64,000 nucleotides of DNA, from the NCBI RefSeq assembly GCF_020283565.1, contig NC_060060.1, positions 29,388,001 through 29,452,000 on the forward strand, written 5' to 3'. The notes beneath the pieces are model-generated. The model saw only the letters and a program-made list of their open reading frames with translations, did not search any database and had not been told where the DNA came from. Numbering within the stretch: the first letter of the stretch is position 1; the number at the start of each line of letters is the position of its first letter. The translations under genes were made by a program, and so were the position numbers. Source of the DNA: Trifolium pratense (Eukaryota; Streptophyta; Magnoliopsida; Fabales; Fabaceae). Positions 1 to 11,151 of the stretch are shown here, piece by piece.

Positions 1-1497
1 ATGAGGAACAAAAACATTTTCAATCAGTTTTTTATTTTGAAAAGGTTTGTATCCCAATCCATTTCTACTATGTGAATTAACTTGTGATCCTAATATATTT
101 TCAAAAGTTTCTGTGGTACTGACAAACTTAGTTAAGTCTTTTTCAAGTTTAGACACTTTTTGTTTTAAAATGATATTCTTTTTTTGAATCATAGAATGTT
201 CTTTCATTTTCTGATTGTCTCTAAGTTCTTTAATTTGCTTAGAGAGTCCTTCATGTGCAAGTTGCATATTTTTAATCATTCCCTTCATTATATCATTATC
301 AGATTTATATTCATCTCTTTCTTTGGTTAACTTAGTGACTTCATCTCTAAGTTGACCATTTTTAGAATTTAGAATTTGAGAGTCATATAGAAGATTATCA
401 AAGAGATGTTCAGTTTTTTGACATGATGAGCAAGGATCTAGAGTTACCTCTTCAATGTTTGCATTTGTCATGAGACACACATTAGCTTCTTGTTCTTCTT
501 CTGCTTCTTGTACTTCATCCAACTCATCCCAGGTTACCATCATGGATTTGTAAGGAGAGTTCTTTTGTTTAGGACATTCATTCTTGTAGTGTCCAAATTG
601 GTTGCATCCATAGCATTGTATTTTGCTGATATCCACTTCTGGTTTAGGTCCATTTCTTCTTGGTGGAAAGTTCTTCTTAATCTGATTTCTTCTCATCATT
701 AGCTTTTGTATCCTTCTAGATAAAAATGCTAACTCTTCTTCATCATCTTCTTGAAGAAACTTGTTGTCTTCCTCCACTGCTTCTTTGTTCTTAGAACGTT
801 CTTTAGTTTGTGAATCTAATGCAATCATCTTGTTTTTCATAGGTTTGTCTTCCTGAAGAATGGACTCATGAGCTTTTAAAGATCCAATGAGATCTTCTAA
901 TTTAACCTCAGTGAGATCTTTTGACTCTGTGATTGCTGTTACTATGTGTCTCCAACTCTTTGGTAAACATCTAAGCACTTTTCTCACTCTTTCATGTATA
1001 GAGAATTTCTTCCCTAACGAGTTAAGTTCATTTATGATGATTGTGAATCTTCCATACATTTGATCAATTGATTCATCTTCCTTCATTTCAAATAGCTCAA
1101 ATTTTCTAACACCAATGTCAATTCTTGTTTCTTTGACACGACTTGTTCCTTCATGGTGAGTTTGGAGTGTTGTCCACATTTCTTTGGCCGTTTTGCATTC
1201 CATGATCCTGTCATATTCTTCCCTACACAAAGCACTTTTAATAAATAATTGAGCTTTAGTGTTTAGAAGTACCCTATCTGCTTCTTGAGTTGTCATTTCA
1301 TCTTTTGTCTTTGGAGTAGTAGAGTCTTTTACTAATGGAGTGTAATCACCAACTTCAATCACTGTCCACATGTGTGTATCTTGTGATCTAAGAAATAATT
1401 CCATCTTGTCTTTCCAATAGTAGTAGTCATCTCCTTCAAATAGTGGTGGCCTATGTGAAGATCCTCCCTCTGATATAAACTTTGCGCTTTTATTCAT
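1..1497 (-). CDS. Ty1/copia gag polyprotein, N-terminal part (cut by window edge)
   Basis: The minus strand is open from an ATG at 1497 to the window edge, 499 codons without a stop by eye. The N-terminus carries the LFEGDDYYYWKDKME block typical of copia gag (DUF4219/UBN2 type). A CCHC zinc knuckle (CYGCNQFGHYKNEC, about residues 295-308) follows and would bind element RNA. The last 120 residues are rich in K, E, L and Q and look like a coiled coil. Gag would form the virus-like particle; protease, integrase and RT would lie beyond position 1. The start fits because the PBS and LTR end lie 60-75 bp upstream. Long LTRs and a long coiled-coil gag suggest the SIRE/Maximus lineage, but that is inference. 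No break was seen in this part. Confidence 0.85.
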   Translation of the reverse strand, partial: MNKSAKFISEGGSSHRPPLFEGDDYYYWKDKMELFLRSQDTHMWTVIEVGDYTPLVKDSTTPKTKDEMTTQEADRVLLNTKAQLFIKSALCREEYDRIMECKTAKEMWTTLQTHHEGTSRVKETRIDIGVRKFELFEMKEDESIDQMYGRFTIIINELNSLGKKFSIHERVRKVLRCLPKSWRHIVTAITESKDLTEVKLEDLIGSLKAHESILQEDKPMKNKMIALDSQTKERSKNKEAVEEDNKFLQEDDEEELAFLSRRIQKLMMRRNQIKKNFPPRRNGPKPEVDISKIQCYGCNQFGHYKNECPKQKNSPYKSMMVTWDELDEVQEAEEEQEANVCLMTNANIEEVTLDPCSSCQKTEHLFDNLLYDSQILNSKNGQLRDEVTKLTKERDEYKSDNDIMKGMIKNMQLAHEGLSKQIKELRDNQKMKEHSMIQKKNIILKQKVSKLEKDLTKFVSTTETFENILGSQVNSHSRNGLGYKPFQNKKLIENVFVPH

Positions 1498-1556
1498 TAC
1501 TTCCTTCCTGAATCTTTTCCTCTAGCACTTGTTAGATGCTCAACCTTAGAGGCAGA

Positions 1557-1568
1557 GCTCTGATGCCA
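1557..1568 (-). other. Primer binding site of the copia element
   Basis: On the minus strand TGGCATCAGAGC begins two bases after the LTR end (ACTTCA at 1576-1571). It differs by one base from the initiator-Met tRNA complement TGGTATCAGAGC used by most plant copia elements. It fixes the LTR boundary and the element's minus orientation. Confidence 0.8.
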
Positions 1569-2377
1569 ATTGAAGTAGCAAAGTTTTTCACAAGAAAGGG
1601 GGGTTTGAATTGTGAACCTTTAAAAATTGTCCTTTTAAAAAATTAGATATCAAAACATATGTTAGAATGATCTCAGAATAAATAGTATAAGTTAAGAGAA
1701 TGATCTTAGAACGATCTCTGAGCTGCAAACAAAACAATAAGTGATTTGTGTGTGTTTGTGTTTGCATAAAATTAATATGAGTTTAAGGGAGAGAAGAGAT
1801 GTAACACCCAAACCCGTTATTTAATTAACTCTGCCTTTATAAAATCTTTTTCGAAAATACGCAGCGGAAAAATTGAGAATCTGATTTATAAAGCGCTGGT
1901 TTGAATATCACAAACTTCATTCAAAGATAATACTAATACATTTATCTAGTAAAATATTCGAATGAACTAAAAACAAAACCTCGCATCGAACGATGCGTTA
2001 TTAGTTATACAAAACGGATACTTTTCAAATGAAAGCTTAAGACCAACAGAGTATACTAAGAGGACTACATGCATATACATATAAAAACCCCTTTTTCCCG
2101 TGTCTCAATTAGAGCAGAGCTTCACCATTGCACTCGGACGAGGCTAACACATAACCTGTCAACCTGGACCCCCAAAGGTCCAGCAATTAACACAAAGCAG
2201 AGAGTTAGAAAACATAAACATAAATATAAGTGTGAGTAGTATACTACACACTCCACACGCTATCATACATTTCTAACTCACGCACATACATCGTCAAATA
2301 CGACTACCAATTAATCATTCATTTACAAACACACCAATCATATAGTTTCACGTCTTCTCGGACACTACCAAAGTGTA

Positions 2378-2468
2378 CATTTTATAGTCATGACGGACTC
2401 TACACTTGTTCATTTTATAGTCATGACGGACTCTACATTTGTTCATTTTATAGTCATGACGGACTCTG
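2378..2468. repeat. 33-bp tandem repeat in the LTR, about 2.8 copies
   Basis: Units start at 2378, 2411 and 2444, each beginning CATTTTATAGTCATGACGGA. The same block recurs in the other LTR at 7554-7644. Confidence 0.85.
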
Positions 2469-2679
2469 CTCATATACTAAGACATGGCAACAATCACAGT
2501 ATTAAACAATTAGTAAATACCAAAGCTTAACACATACGGAAAACACATTACAATCCAATCAGATAATGTCACATAACAATTATCAAATACATGTGCATTT
2601 ACCCTAATGCATCTAATGCCAATTATCCAATGTCATGTCATCCCTAGACACGACTAATGCATGTGGTACCAAGGTGTCA

Positions 2680-3025
2680 CACCAACGGTGGACCAAGAAC
2701 AGTTTTACATCATGCTGGATAAGCGTCTCACCAACGGTGGACCAAGAACAGTTTTATATCATGCTGGATATGTCGGAACTTACCGAACCATCTTATCTCC
2801 CTTGGATAAGCCAACACAGTTTTTCATCATGTCGGATGCTGCTATTCACCCCATTTAAGATGAACCCAGTTTTACATCTTGTTGGATGCGTCGGAACTTA
2901 CCGAACCACCTTATCTCCCTTGGATAAGCTCAATAACAGTTTTATATCATGTAGGATATGGTTATCATCAACCATCTCTCCCATAAAGAGGAGTCACACA
3001 GTTTTATATCATGTTTGGATATGGG
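2680..3025. repeat. Degenerate repeat block in the LTR
   Basis: Six or so variants of ACAGTTTTATATCATG followed by a GGAT motif occur at irregular spacing, with two copies of CACCAACGGTGGACCAAGAA and two of a TCGGAACTTACCGAACCA segment. The overlapping 135- and 65-codon frames here are by-products of the repeat. The block recurs at 7856-8201. Confidence 0.75.
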
Positions 3026-3559
3026 CTCCAGATCTCGGATAACATAATCCCATCTTCGGCCACTTTTCATAAACATAATCTATTTTCATCAATTATTGGA
3101 ATTCACATGATTCCCATAACACAATTATTCATGAATGCATGATTACTTTTAAACACATCAAATACATGACGCTATCTAGCTCGAAGCTATTTATTCACTG
3201 ATGCGGAAACACAATTCCAACATCTAACACATTAGGATAACACAATATCCTATCACTCCAATCATAATTATTCACATGATAATTATCTGCATAACCATTT
3301 TTATACACATAAGGTTTCATTTACACTTATGTCATAAAACACACATCATTTCCTTAACATTGCAAATTAATGCTAAAACATCTCATTGCTCACTTTAAGC
3401 TACAACTTATTGCATACACGTTTATCAATCATATAACGATCAACAATAAGCATTAATAGTATCAACATGTATCAACAATCATGTAAGGATACCCTTAAAC
3501 CATGTTACAAGTACCTAGTTACACTTACAAACATTAACAAAATTTGCTGTCACAGAGGC

Positions 3560-3684
3560 CTTCGCTAAGCGAAGCCTTAGCGAGACTTGGCGAACCTCAC
3601 CAGGAAGTCACCTGCTCATGGCGAGCTTTGGCGAGCTTCAGCGAACATGTTCGCTACAGCGAACTCCTGGTCGCTTAGCGAACT
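3560..3684. repeat. GC-rich palindrome cluster in the LTR
   Basis: An otherwise AT-rich LTR holds a cluster of short palindromes, CTTCGCTAAGCGAAG (3560-3574) and GCGAACATGTTCGC (3641-3654), plus many GGCGA/AGCGA words. The same block lies at 8736-8860. Function is unknown; a fold in the RNA or a packaging signal is possible. Confidence 0.7.
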
Positions 3685-4488
3685 ATACCAGAAAAATATC
3701 TGTTCTTGAGTTTCAATAAGGCGGTTTAACATCAAATCAACTCAAAAATTCATCCAAACATGTTATAAATTCATATAAACAGTCATTTCAAACATATATG
3801 GTATCAAGGAACATTAATCATCCCTTCCAAACATCCAAATACCTCAAACAATCATAATCATGTCAATTTCTTGCATATTAAGCAAGTTTAACAAAACATG
3901 CAAATCATTGATCAAACATCTACATATACCCACTTTCAACTCCCCAAAGTTGTTTACCTCATCTACCATGAGTTCACTACACATGTTAGGATCAAAAGAA
4001 TCCATTTTCCATTAAGAAAATCACCCACAAAACCCACAAGAAAATAGAGTGGAAAGAGTTTGGGAATGGAGGAATCGACATCCTCCCCTCTTTCGAATCA
4101 CTCACGAATATGTAATCTAACTCTCGTACCTTAGTTCGACGATTCCTCGAGCTTGCTCTTCTCTTTCTCTCCCACGAGCTCTCCCTCTCCCTCATGAGCT
4201 CCTCCTCTTGGTCTAGCTCTCAATCTTCCTTTCTCATGAAACATAAGTTATGAGACTATTCATTGGTTTGACTTGCTACTTATAGCTCTCTCTATTCTCA
4301 TGGATCAAAGCCCAATTGGCTAAGCCCAATAACCACTTACACGCCCCAAGGCCCAATCAACATAACTTCTCGCTCATTAACTTACGTTCTCGCTAAATGA
4401 TTATTCGCCGCTTAATAATTTAATTATAAATCACGCCCTCGCGTAATAAAATAATTAAATAACGAATACTAAATTTTGGGTCGTTACA

Positions 4489-4506
4489 ACTCTACCCCCC
4501 TTAAAA
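4489..4506 (-). other. Polypurine tract of the LARD-like element
   Basis: The minus strand reads TTTTAAGGGGGGTAGAGT directly before the 3' LTR start (TGTAACGACCC). This position and base content are expected of the plus-strand primer. Confidence 0.8.
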
Positions 4507-5709
4507 GATTTTCGCCCTCGAAAATTACCCGACTAAAACACAACTCCGGATAACTCCCTCATCCGACTTTCTAATTCCCAACTTGCATTCTAACCAACGG
4601 GTTTTCTTAGTCATAATACCTTAACCGATACGGTCTCTTACACTTCTTCCGGATTCGTACCAACAAAACATACAAACTCCAAACCAAACCAAGTTTGACA
4701 AAATCAGTCAATCCCAATCGACACAATCTCGTCTACTCATCAACAATAGATCAAGGACAGCTAATCCCTTGATTTGTCGATAGATAGTCAACAATCGTGA
4801 TGATGGCATAAACCATTCTCATCAAACTACTTAAAACTTTCTCTTAACATCTTACGGTACTCGCAGCACCACTCCAAAACAAAACCACTTAACCCAAAAT
4901 ACTCCGAAAGACCCTTCCATTGCATACTTCACAACCTTTCAAATTTCATAAGTTCTTAACTGCGTCGAATCTCACTCCAACCATTCATTCGGTAGCACAA
5001 CCTCTACACTCATCTGCTGTCTAACTTCTCAAATTTCTTAACACATGCCAAAAATATACTATCCAACCGTCAAATTCCTTTTTCCTTGCAATTCCCCAAA
5101 TCATTGCGTCGAACATTCAACATAACTGTTTTATTTTCCAAATAATCTCTTATCCAATTTCTGACTTCCTTAACATGACCTTCCCGATATCATTTCCCGT
5201 CGAAATATTCTTATCCAAAATATTACCTTAAGTCACTCGTCGACCATCCCACCGTTCACGATGAAAATATCCATAATCATTTATTCCCTTCCCACATGGT
5301 ATTACTATACTATTCCCATAGATACGATGTGTCCGACATCTCTAATCTCCACCGACTTTTCCATTCCATAAATAATTTTCCAATTGCTACAAAACATCTC
5401 TGATACTTACTTCAAGCATCACTTCTAAATTCTCAAAACACATTTTCCAAACACAACAATCACTTATGTGTGAGATAGTCCTTTCCGCAAATTCTTACTT
5501 GACATAAGTCGCTTTCTTACGTCTCTCTAATACTCGTGCTCGACACGTTTCCAAAGGCTAACTTTCTTATCCCCAAACATCCAAAGGTAACACTTCGCAC
5601 TTAGCTTCTCAAATCCTTCCAAGAAATGACTACTCGGTTCAAACATACTCAACCTTTATAAATCCTTCCTAGGCTCTTCTTGATCACCTAGTAATTCTGT
5701 ATTTAAATC

Positions 5710-5949
5710 TCAGCTACTATCAAAAGTTGATTTCCAAACAATCATGATCTCCGTCTTGTTGATTCCAACACAACTCTCATCAGATTCCTCTGAAAACTTT
5801 TCATCAACAAAGCTTCCATCTTTATCACTCTTCCTCCTCTTTGAGGATGAACCATCAAGTGAAAGACAACCAAACAATGGAACATTCTTGCTACGAGTTC
5901 CGCTAGAAACACCACCAGTCCCACTTATTGTAATCGGGTTTTCAGTTTC
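5710..5949 (-). other. Open stretch inside the LARD, possible captured exon or gag relic
   Basis: About 79 codons are open on the minus strand, bounded upstream by an in-frame TAG (whose AG could be a splice acceptor) and downstream by TGA at 5712-5710. No ATG lies near the start. The product is Ser/Lys/Asp/Glu-rich, with a basic patch SSSKRRKSDKDGS followed by an acidic run. I do not recognise it. It could be a host exon carried by the element, a decayed gag remnant, or chance. Confidence 0.3.
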
Positions 5950-6960
5950 CTAACCACACCTTCCATCCTTGACATCAATCTCCCACTTAACTTAATCCTC
6001 AAGGTATCCACCATTCGCATACTCGTCGTATGATCATCACTAGGTTTTCTTACCCTCGACGCACTCGTCTTCTCCGTTTCCCAGCAACGGTTTTCACTTA
6101 ACATTCAATCTGCTCCATCGTTCCCCAATGGCCACATTCTCCCTACGGCTAAACAACTTCATTCCGACTCACTCCGAAATGATCATCTGATACTTCCTCC
6201 AAAATATTCTCCAAATAAGAACTCCACTTCGAACAATGCTACTCAATCTTAAACAATCCACTTCAAGAACATCTCTATTCGTCCTTACTTCTCGCGTTCG
6301 AAAACATCTTGGAGAGACAAAATCTTCTCCCCCACTTATCTCAAACCCACCTTTACACTTCCACTAGAACATCCGGTGTAAGCACCTAACCGTCCTATCG
6401 ATTCCAAATCTATTCCTCCCAAGAGAAATCTAATACCGACAGCATTCACATGCATGTCGTATGCAAAGGGTAAACATAAGGTAAGATATCTAAGCATCTA
6501 CTCAAAACCCCGGTGCAGTCCTCTTGACATACACACCACTACAAAATACATAAACACACTATTCCCGTCTATGCTAACGTAACAACCTACGTAACAACTA
6601 GCATACATAATTACTACCACATGTCTATACATATATTTATAACTAAACTATATGTAAGACAATGAAACATCCATGTACACAAGACATCGAGTCAAGTACA
6701 TGCATTACATTCCATATCACTCACAGATATGAATCCCACAAAATCAATTCAAACATGTATATATATATACATATAGAATATAGCATGCTTTCAACAACTT
6801 CTCAACACGAGAATACATTCACACTTAAGTAAACACTCAAGCTATAAACATAATAATACACAACAAAAACAGACAGACACAACTGGCACACATGCTCATT
6901 CGATCTGAATGCACAGACCGGCTCTGATTGACACACAACCTCACAGTCCGAAGACGACCT

Positions 6961-6972
6961 GCTCTGATACCA
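6961..6972 (-). other. Primer binding site of the LARD-like element (tRNA-iMet)
   Basis: Minus strand TGGTATCAGAGC, three bases inside the 5' LTR end at 6976, matches the 3' end complement of plant initiator-Met tRNA. Confidence 0.88.
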
Positions 6973-9167
6973 CTTTGTAACACCCAAACCCGTTATTTAA
7001 TTAACTCTGCCTTTATAAAATCTTTTTCGAAAATACGCAGCGGAAAAATTGAGAATCTGATTTATAAAGCGCTGGTTTGAATATCACAAACTTCATTCAA
7101 AGATAATACTAATACATTTATCTAGTAAAATATTCGAATGAACTAAAAACAAAACCTCGCATCGAACGATGCGTTATTAGTTATACAAAACGGATACTTT
7201 TCAAATGAAAGCTTAAGACCAACAGAGTATACTAAGAGGACTACATGCATATACATATAAAAACCCCTTTTTCCCGTGTCTCAATTAGAGCAGAGCTTCA
7301 CCATTGCACTCGGACGAGGCTAACACATAACCTGTCAACCTGGACCCCCAAAGGTCCAGCAATTAACACAAAGCAGAGAGTTAGAAAACATAAACATAAA
7401 TATAAGTGTGAGTAGTATACTACACACTCCACACGCTATCATACATTTCTAACTCACGCACATACATCGTCAAATACGACTACCAATTAATCATTCATTT
7501 ACAAACACACCAATCATATAGTTTCACGTCTTCTCGGACACTACCAAAGTGTACATTTTATAGTCATGACGGACTCTACACTTGTTCATTTTATAGTCAT
7601 GACGGACTCTACATTTGTTCATTTTATAGTCATGACGGACTCTGCTCATATACTAAGACATGGCAACAATCACAGTATTAAACAATTAGTAAATACCAAA
7701 GCTTAACACATACGGAAAACACATTACAATCCAATCAGATAATGTCACATAACAATTATCAAATACATGTGCATTTACCCTAATGCATCTAATGCCAATT
7801 ATCCAATGTCATGTCATCCCTAGACACGACTAATGCATGTGGTACCAAGGTGTCACACCAACGGTGGACCAAGAACAGTTTTACATCATGCTGGATAAGC
7901 GTCTCACCAACGGTGGACCAAGAACAGTTTTATATCATGCTGGATATGTCGGAACTTACCGAACCATCTTATCTCCCTTGGATAAGCCAACACAGTTTTT
8001 CATCATGTCGGATGCTGCTATTCACCCCATTTAAGATGAACCCAGTTTTACATCTTGTTGGATGCGTCGGAACTTACCGAACCACCTTATCTCCCTTGGA
8101 TAAGCTCAATAACAGTTTTATATCATGTAGGATATGGTTATCATCAACCATCTCTCCCATAAAGAGGAGTCACACAGTTTTATATCATGTTTGGATATGG
8201 GCTCCAGATCTCGGATAACATAATCCCATCTTCGGCCACTTTTCATAAACATAATCTATTTTCATCAATTATTGGAATTCACATGATTCCCATAACACAA
8301 TTATTCATGAATGCATGATTACTTTTAAACACATCAAATACATGACGCTATCTAGCTCGAAGCTATTTATTCACTGATGCGGAAACACAATTCCAACATC
8401 TAACACATTAGGATAACACAATATCCTATCACTCCAATCATAATTATTCACATGATAATTATCTGCATAACCATTTTTATACACATAAGGTTTCATTTAC
8501 ACTTATGTCATAAAACACACATCATTTCCTTAACATTGCAAATTAATGCTAAAACATCTCATTGCTCACTTTAAGCTACAACTTATTGCATACACGTTTA
8601 TCAATCATATAACGATCAACAATAAGCATTAATAGTATCAACATGTATCAACAATCATGTAAGGATACCCTTAAACCATGTTACAAGTACCTAGTTACAC
8701 TTACAAACATTAACAAAATTTGCTGTCACAGAGGCCTTCGCTAAGCGAAGCCTTAGCGAGACTTGGCGAACCTCACCAGGAAGTCACCTGCTCATGGCGA
8801 GCTTTGGCGAGCTTCAGCGAACATGTTCGCTACAGCGAACTCCTGGTCGCTTAGCGAACTATACCAGAAAAATATCTGTTCTTGAGTTTCAATAAGGCGG
8901 TTTAACATCAAATCAACTCAAAAATTCATCCAAACATGTTATAAATTCATATAAACAGTCATTTCAAACATATATGGTATCAAGGAACATTAATCATCCC
9001 TTCCAAACATCCAAATACCTCAAACAATCATAATCATGTCAATTTCTTGCATATTAAGCAAGTTTAACAAAACATGCAAATCATTGATCAAACATCTACA
9101 TATACCCACTTTCAACTCCCCAAAGTTGTTTACCTCATCTACCATGAGTTCACTACACATGTTAGGA

Positions 9168-9371
9168 TCAAAAGAATCCATTTTCCATTAAGAAAATCAC
9201 CCACAAAACCCACAAGAAAATAGAGTGGAAAGAGTTTGGGAATGGAGGAATCGACATCCTCCCCTCTTTCGAATCACTCACGAATATGTAATCTAACTCT
9301 CGTACCTTAGTTCGACGATTCCTCGAGCTTGCTCTTCTCTTTCTCTCCCACGAGCTCTCCCTCTCCCTCAT
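9168..9371 (-). other. 67-codon leader ORF in the LARD 5' LTR
   Basis: An ATG at 9371 opens a 67-codon frame about 80-90 bp downstream of the candidate TATA box, making it the first sizeable ORF of the predicted transcript. The N-terminus is strongly basic (many R, E and K residues) and the C-terminus hydrophobic. An identical copy lies at 3992-4195 in the other LTR. No family is recognised. Element-leader ORFs of this kind are often untranslated or inhibitory, so coding status is open. Confidence 0.25.
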
Positions 9372-9453
9372 GAGCTCCTCCTCTTGGTCTAGCTCTCAAT
9401 CTTCCTTTCTCATGAAACATAAGTTATGAGACTATTCATTGGTTTGACTTGCT

Positions 9454-9461
9454 ACTTATAG
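9454..9461 (-). promoter_or_regulatory. Candidate TATA box of the LARD 5' LTR
   Basis: Minus strand CTATAAGT sits about 200 bp into the LTR from its 5' end (9664). The equivalent site in the 3' LTR is 4278-4285. Called from motif and position only. Confidence 0.5.
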
Positions 9462-11151
9462 CTCTCTCTATTCTCATGGATCAAAGCCCAATTGGCTAAG
9501 CCCAATAACCACTTACACGCCCCAAGGCCCAATCAACATAACTTCTCGCTCATTAACTTACGTTCTCGCTAAATGATTATTCGCCGCTTAATAATTTAAT
9601 TATAAATCACGCCCTCGCGTAATAAAATAATTAAATAACGAATACTAAATTTTGGGTCGTTACAAGAGACACAATAATTTTATCCTGGTTCACCCCTTAA
9701 TAGTATGGGCTACTCCAGTCCCCACGCTCCTGTGAGATTGTCCACTAAGAGATTCTACCGATCTCAAGATACACTTCTTCTTTGATCTAATCCAAGATCA
9801 CAATCTTCCAAGCTTCACTTGCTTGATCTACCTAAGTCTTTCCTAGACTTTATGAGGTGTCACTTAATCAATAGTTACGTATTGACTTGAGCCAATCTTT
9901 ACAATTTGATAATGGTTTGGATCTTAAAGCTTTCTCACTCAAACTAAGTTGAAAAGCTAGTTATAATAAAATCTCTCTTTGTTCACTCAAAATGGATACT
10001 GATCCTAGTATGATATTACAATATATGGAGTGAAAGAGATCTTCAAAGAAGAGCTTGAAAAACTTGTATCACAAAGACAAGTAAATTGATTGTTGTAGCT
10101 TAAACTCTTGCTCTTCAATGTTGCCAAAGCCTTCCTTTTATAGTTGAACCTTGAGTCTTCAGTTCCTTGGTCCCAAAGGAAATTCTTCAACGGCTAGTTG
10201 ATTCAAAATAGACAGCTCATGCTGAGTTGTTGAGTGGATAAGCTCAAACTGATCTTTCTCAGAACGTTCTCCCTGCTGTTCTTCATATTTTCACTTTAAA
10301 GGGCCAAAATGACAGCTTGCAATGGGCTGTAGATAGTTGTTCATTGCTTCCTCACCAAGTATATCCGTTATAGACCATTTAGGCACGTTTTGGCCAGCTG
10401 TAGATGAGCTTGCAACTTTAAAAGCAAAGGACAGTCATTCTCAGCATCATTCTGAGATCGTTCTCTAATCTGGGCGAATTTTGCACTTGATCTTCAAATG
10501 GAGAATGATGCAGAACTGTGGCCAGCTGTAGTGTGAAGGGAATGCAGCTGTGATGTCCTTGCATAACTATTCACTTGTCCTTTCCATGTACTTCTTTTTA
10601 TTGATTAAGAATTAATTTCTTGGAGAATGTTCATTAAATATTATCATTGAAGGTACATGACAACTATGAGTTGAGTGTGTGTTGTCTCATCCTTATTGGT
10701 CTATGTAATTCTTGTCCAAACATTCTTGATACACCTGATTAGATGATGCCTTGAGAAATTATCATGTTGCACATGCTTGATCATTAACTTTGTTCAAAGA
10801 GGAAAGTCACTTTCTTTCCAACTTATTCCTTGCCTTAAATGTTCATGAACTGTTGTGATCTTGTGAGTTAAAACCAAGATAAAGTGCTTCTTTGTCTTGT
10901 ATATGGTTGACTTAATGAAATAAGTGCTTTTGCATTTATTCTTGTTCATGAGGAGAATGTTGCAATTAAACCAGAGATCATTCTCAGACTGATCCTGAAG
11001 CTTCTCTTTTTGCCAAAACATAATGAATATCATTGAGATTAGAAGCTTAATTGTTCCTGACTAATTAAAACACTCAAGAGCACTTGTTAGATAACAATGA
11101 GATCAGAATTACATTTAAAATATAATTAAGATGTTTGTTATCTTTAAAACA

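Larger units (their letters stand above)
1800..4488 (-). repeat. 3' LTR of the LARD-like element
   Basis: This copy has the same length as 6976-9664 at an offset of exactly 5,176 bp, and every open frame in it recurs unchanged at that offset (2635/7811, 2661/7837, 3992/9168). It holds a 33-bp tandem repeat, a degenerate repeat block and a GC-rich palindrome cluster. The 135-, 65- and 67-codon frames are not treated as genes. Confidence 0.93.
4489..6975 (-). mobile_element. Internal region of the LARD-like element, no transposition genes
   Basis: The 2,487 bp between the LTRs hold only short frames. I saw no gag zinc knuckle, YMDD or integrase motif in the frames examined. One serine- and lysine-rich stretch is listed separately. 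The right part ends in the PBS. Confidence 0.8.
1800..9664 (-). mobile_element. Complete non-autonomous LTR retrotransposon (LARD-like), 7.9 kb
   Basis: Two direct repeats, 1800-4488 and 6976-9664, are each 2,689 bp, start TGTAAC and end GTTACA, and are flanked by a perfect 5-bp duplication AGAGA (1795-1799 and 9665-9669). A PBS (TGGTATCAGAGC) follows the high-coordinate LTR and a polypurine tract precedes the low-coordinate one, so the element runs on the minus strand. The 2,487-bp interior has no gag, protease, RT or integrase frame, so it would depend on proteins from another element. LTRs longer than the interior and non-coding contents fit the large retrotransposon derivative class. The LTRs look identical, so insertion was very recent. 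Confidence 0.92.
6976..9664 (-). repeat. 5' LTR (promoter LTR) of the LARD-like element
   Basis: This 2,689-bp LTR adjoins the PBS and drives transcription on the minus strand. It appears base-for-base the same as 1800-4488 where compared. Beyond 9664 come AGAGA and the resumed copia LTR. Confidence 0.93.

Noticed and set aside
490..702. 70-codon plus-strand frame
   Set aside because: Antisense shadow of the copia gag frame.
2635..3042. 135-codon and overlapping 65-codon frames (also at 7811-8218) as genes
   Set aside because: They are translations of degenerate repeats in the LARD LTRs, on the strand opposite to the element.
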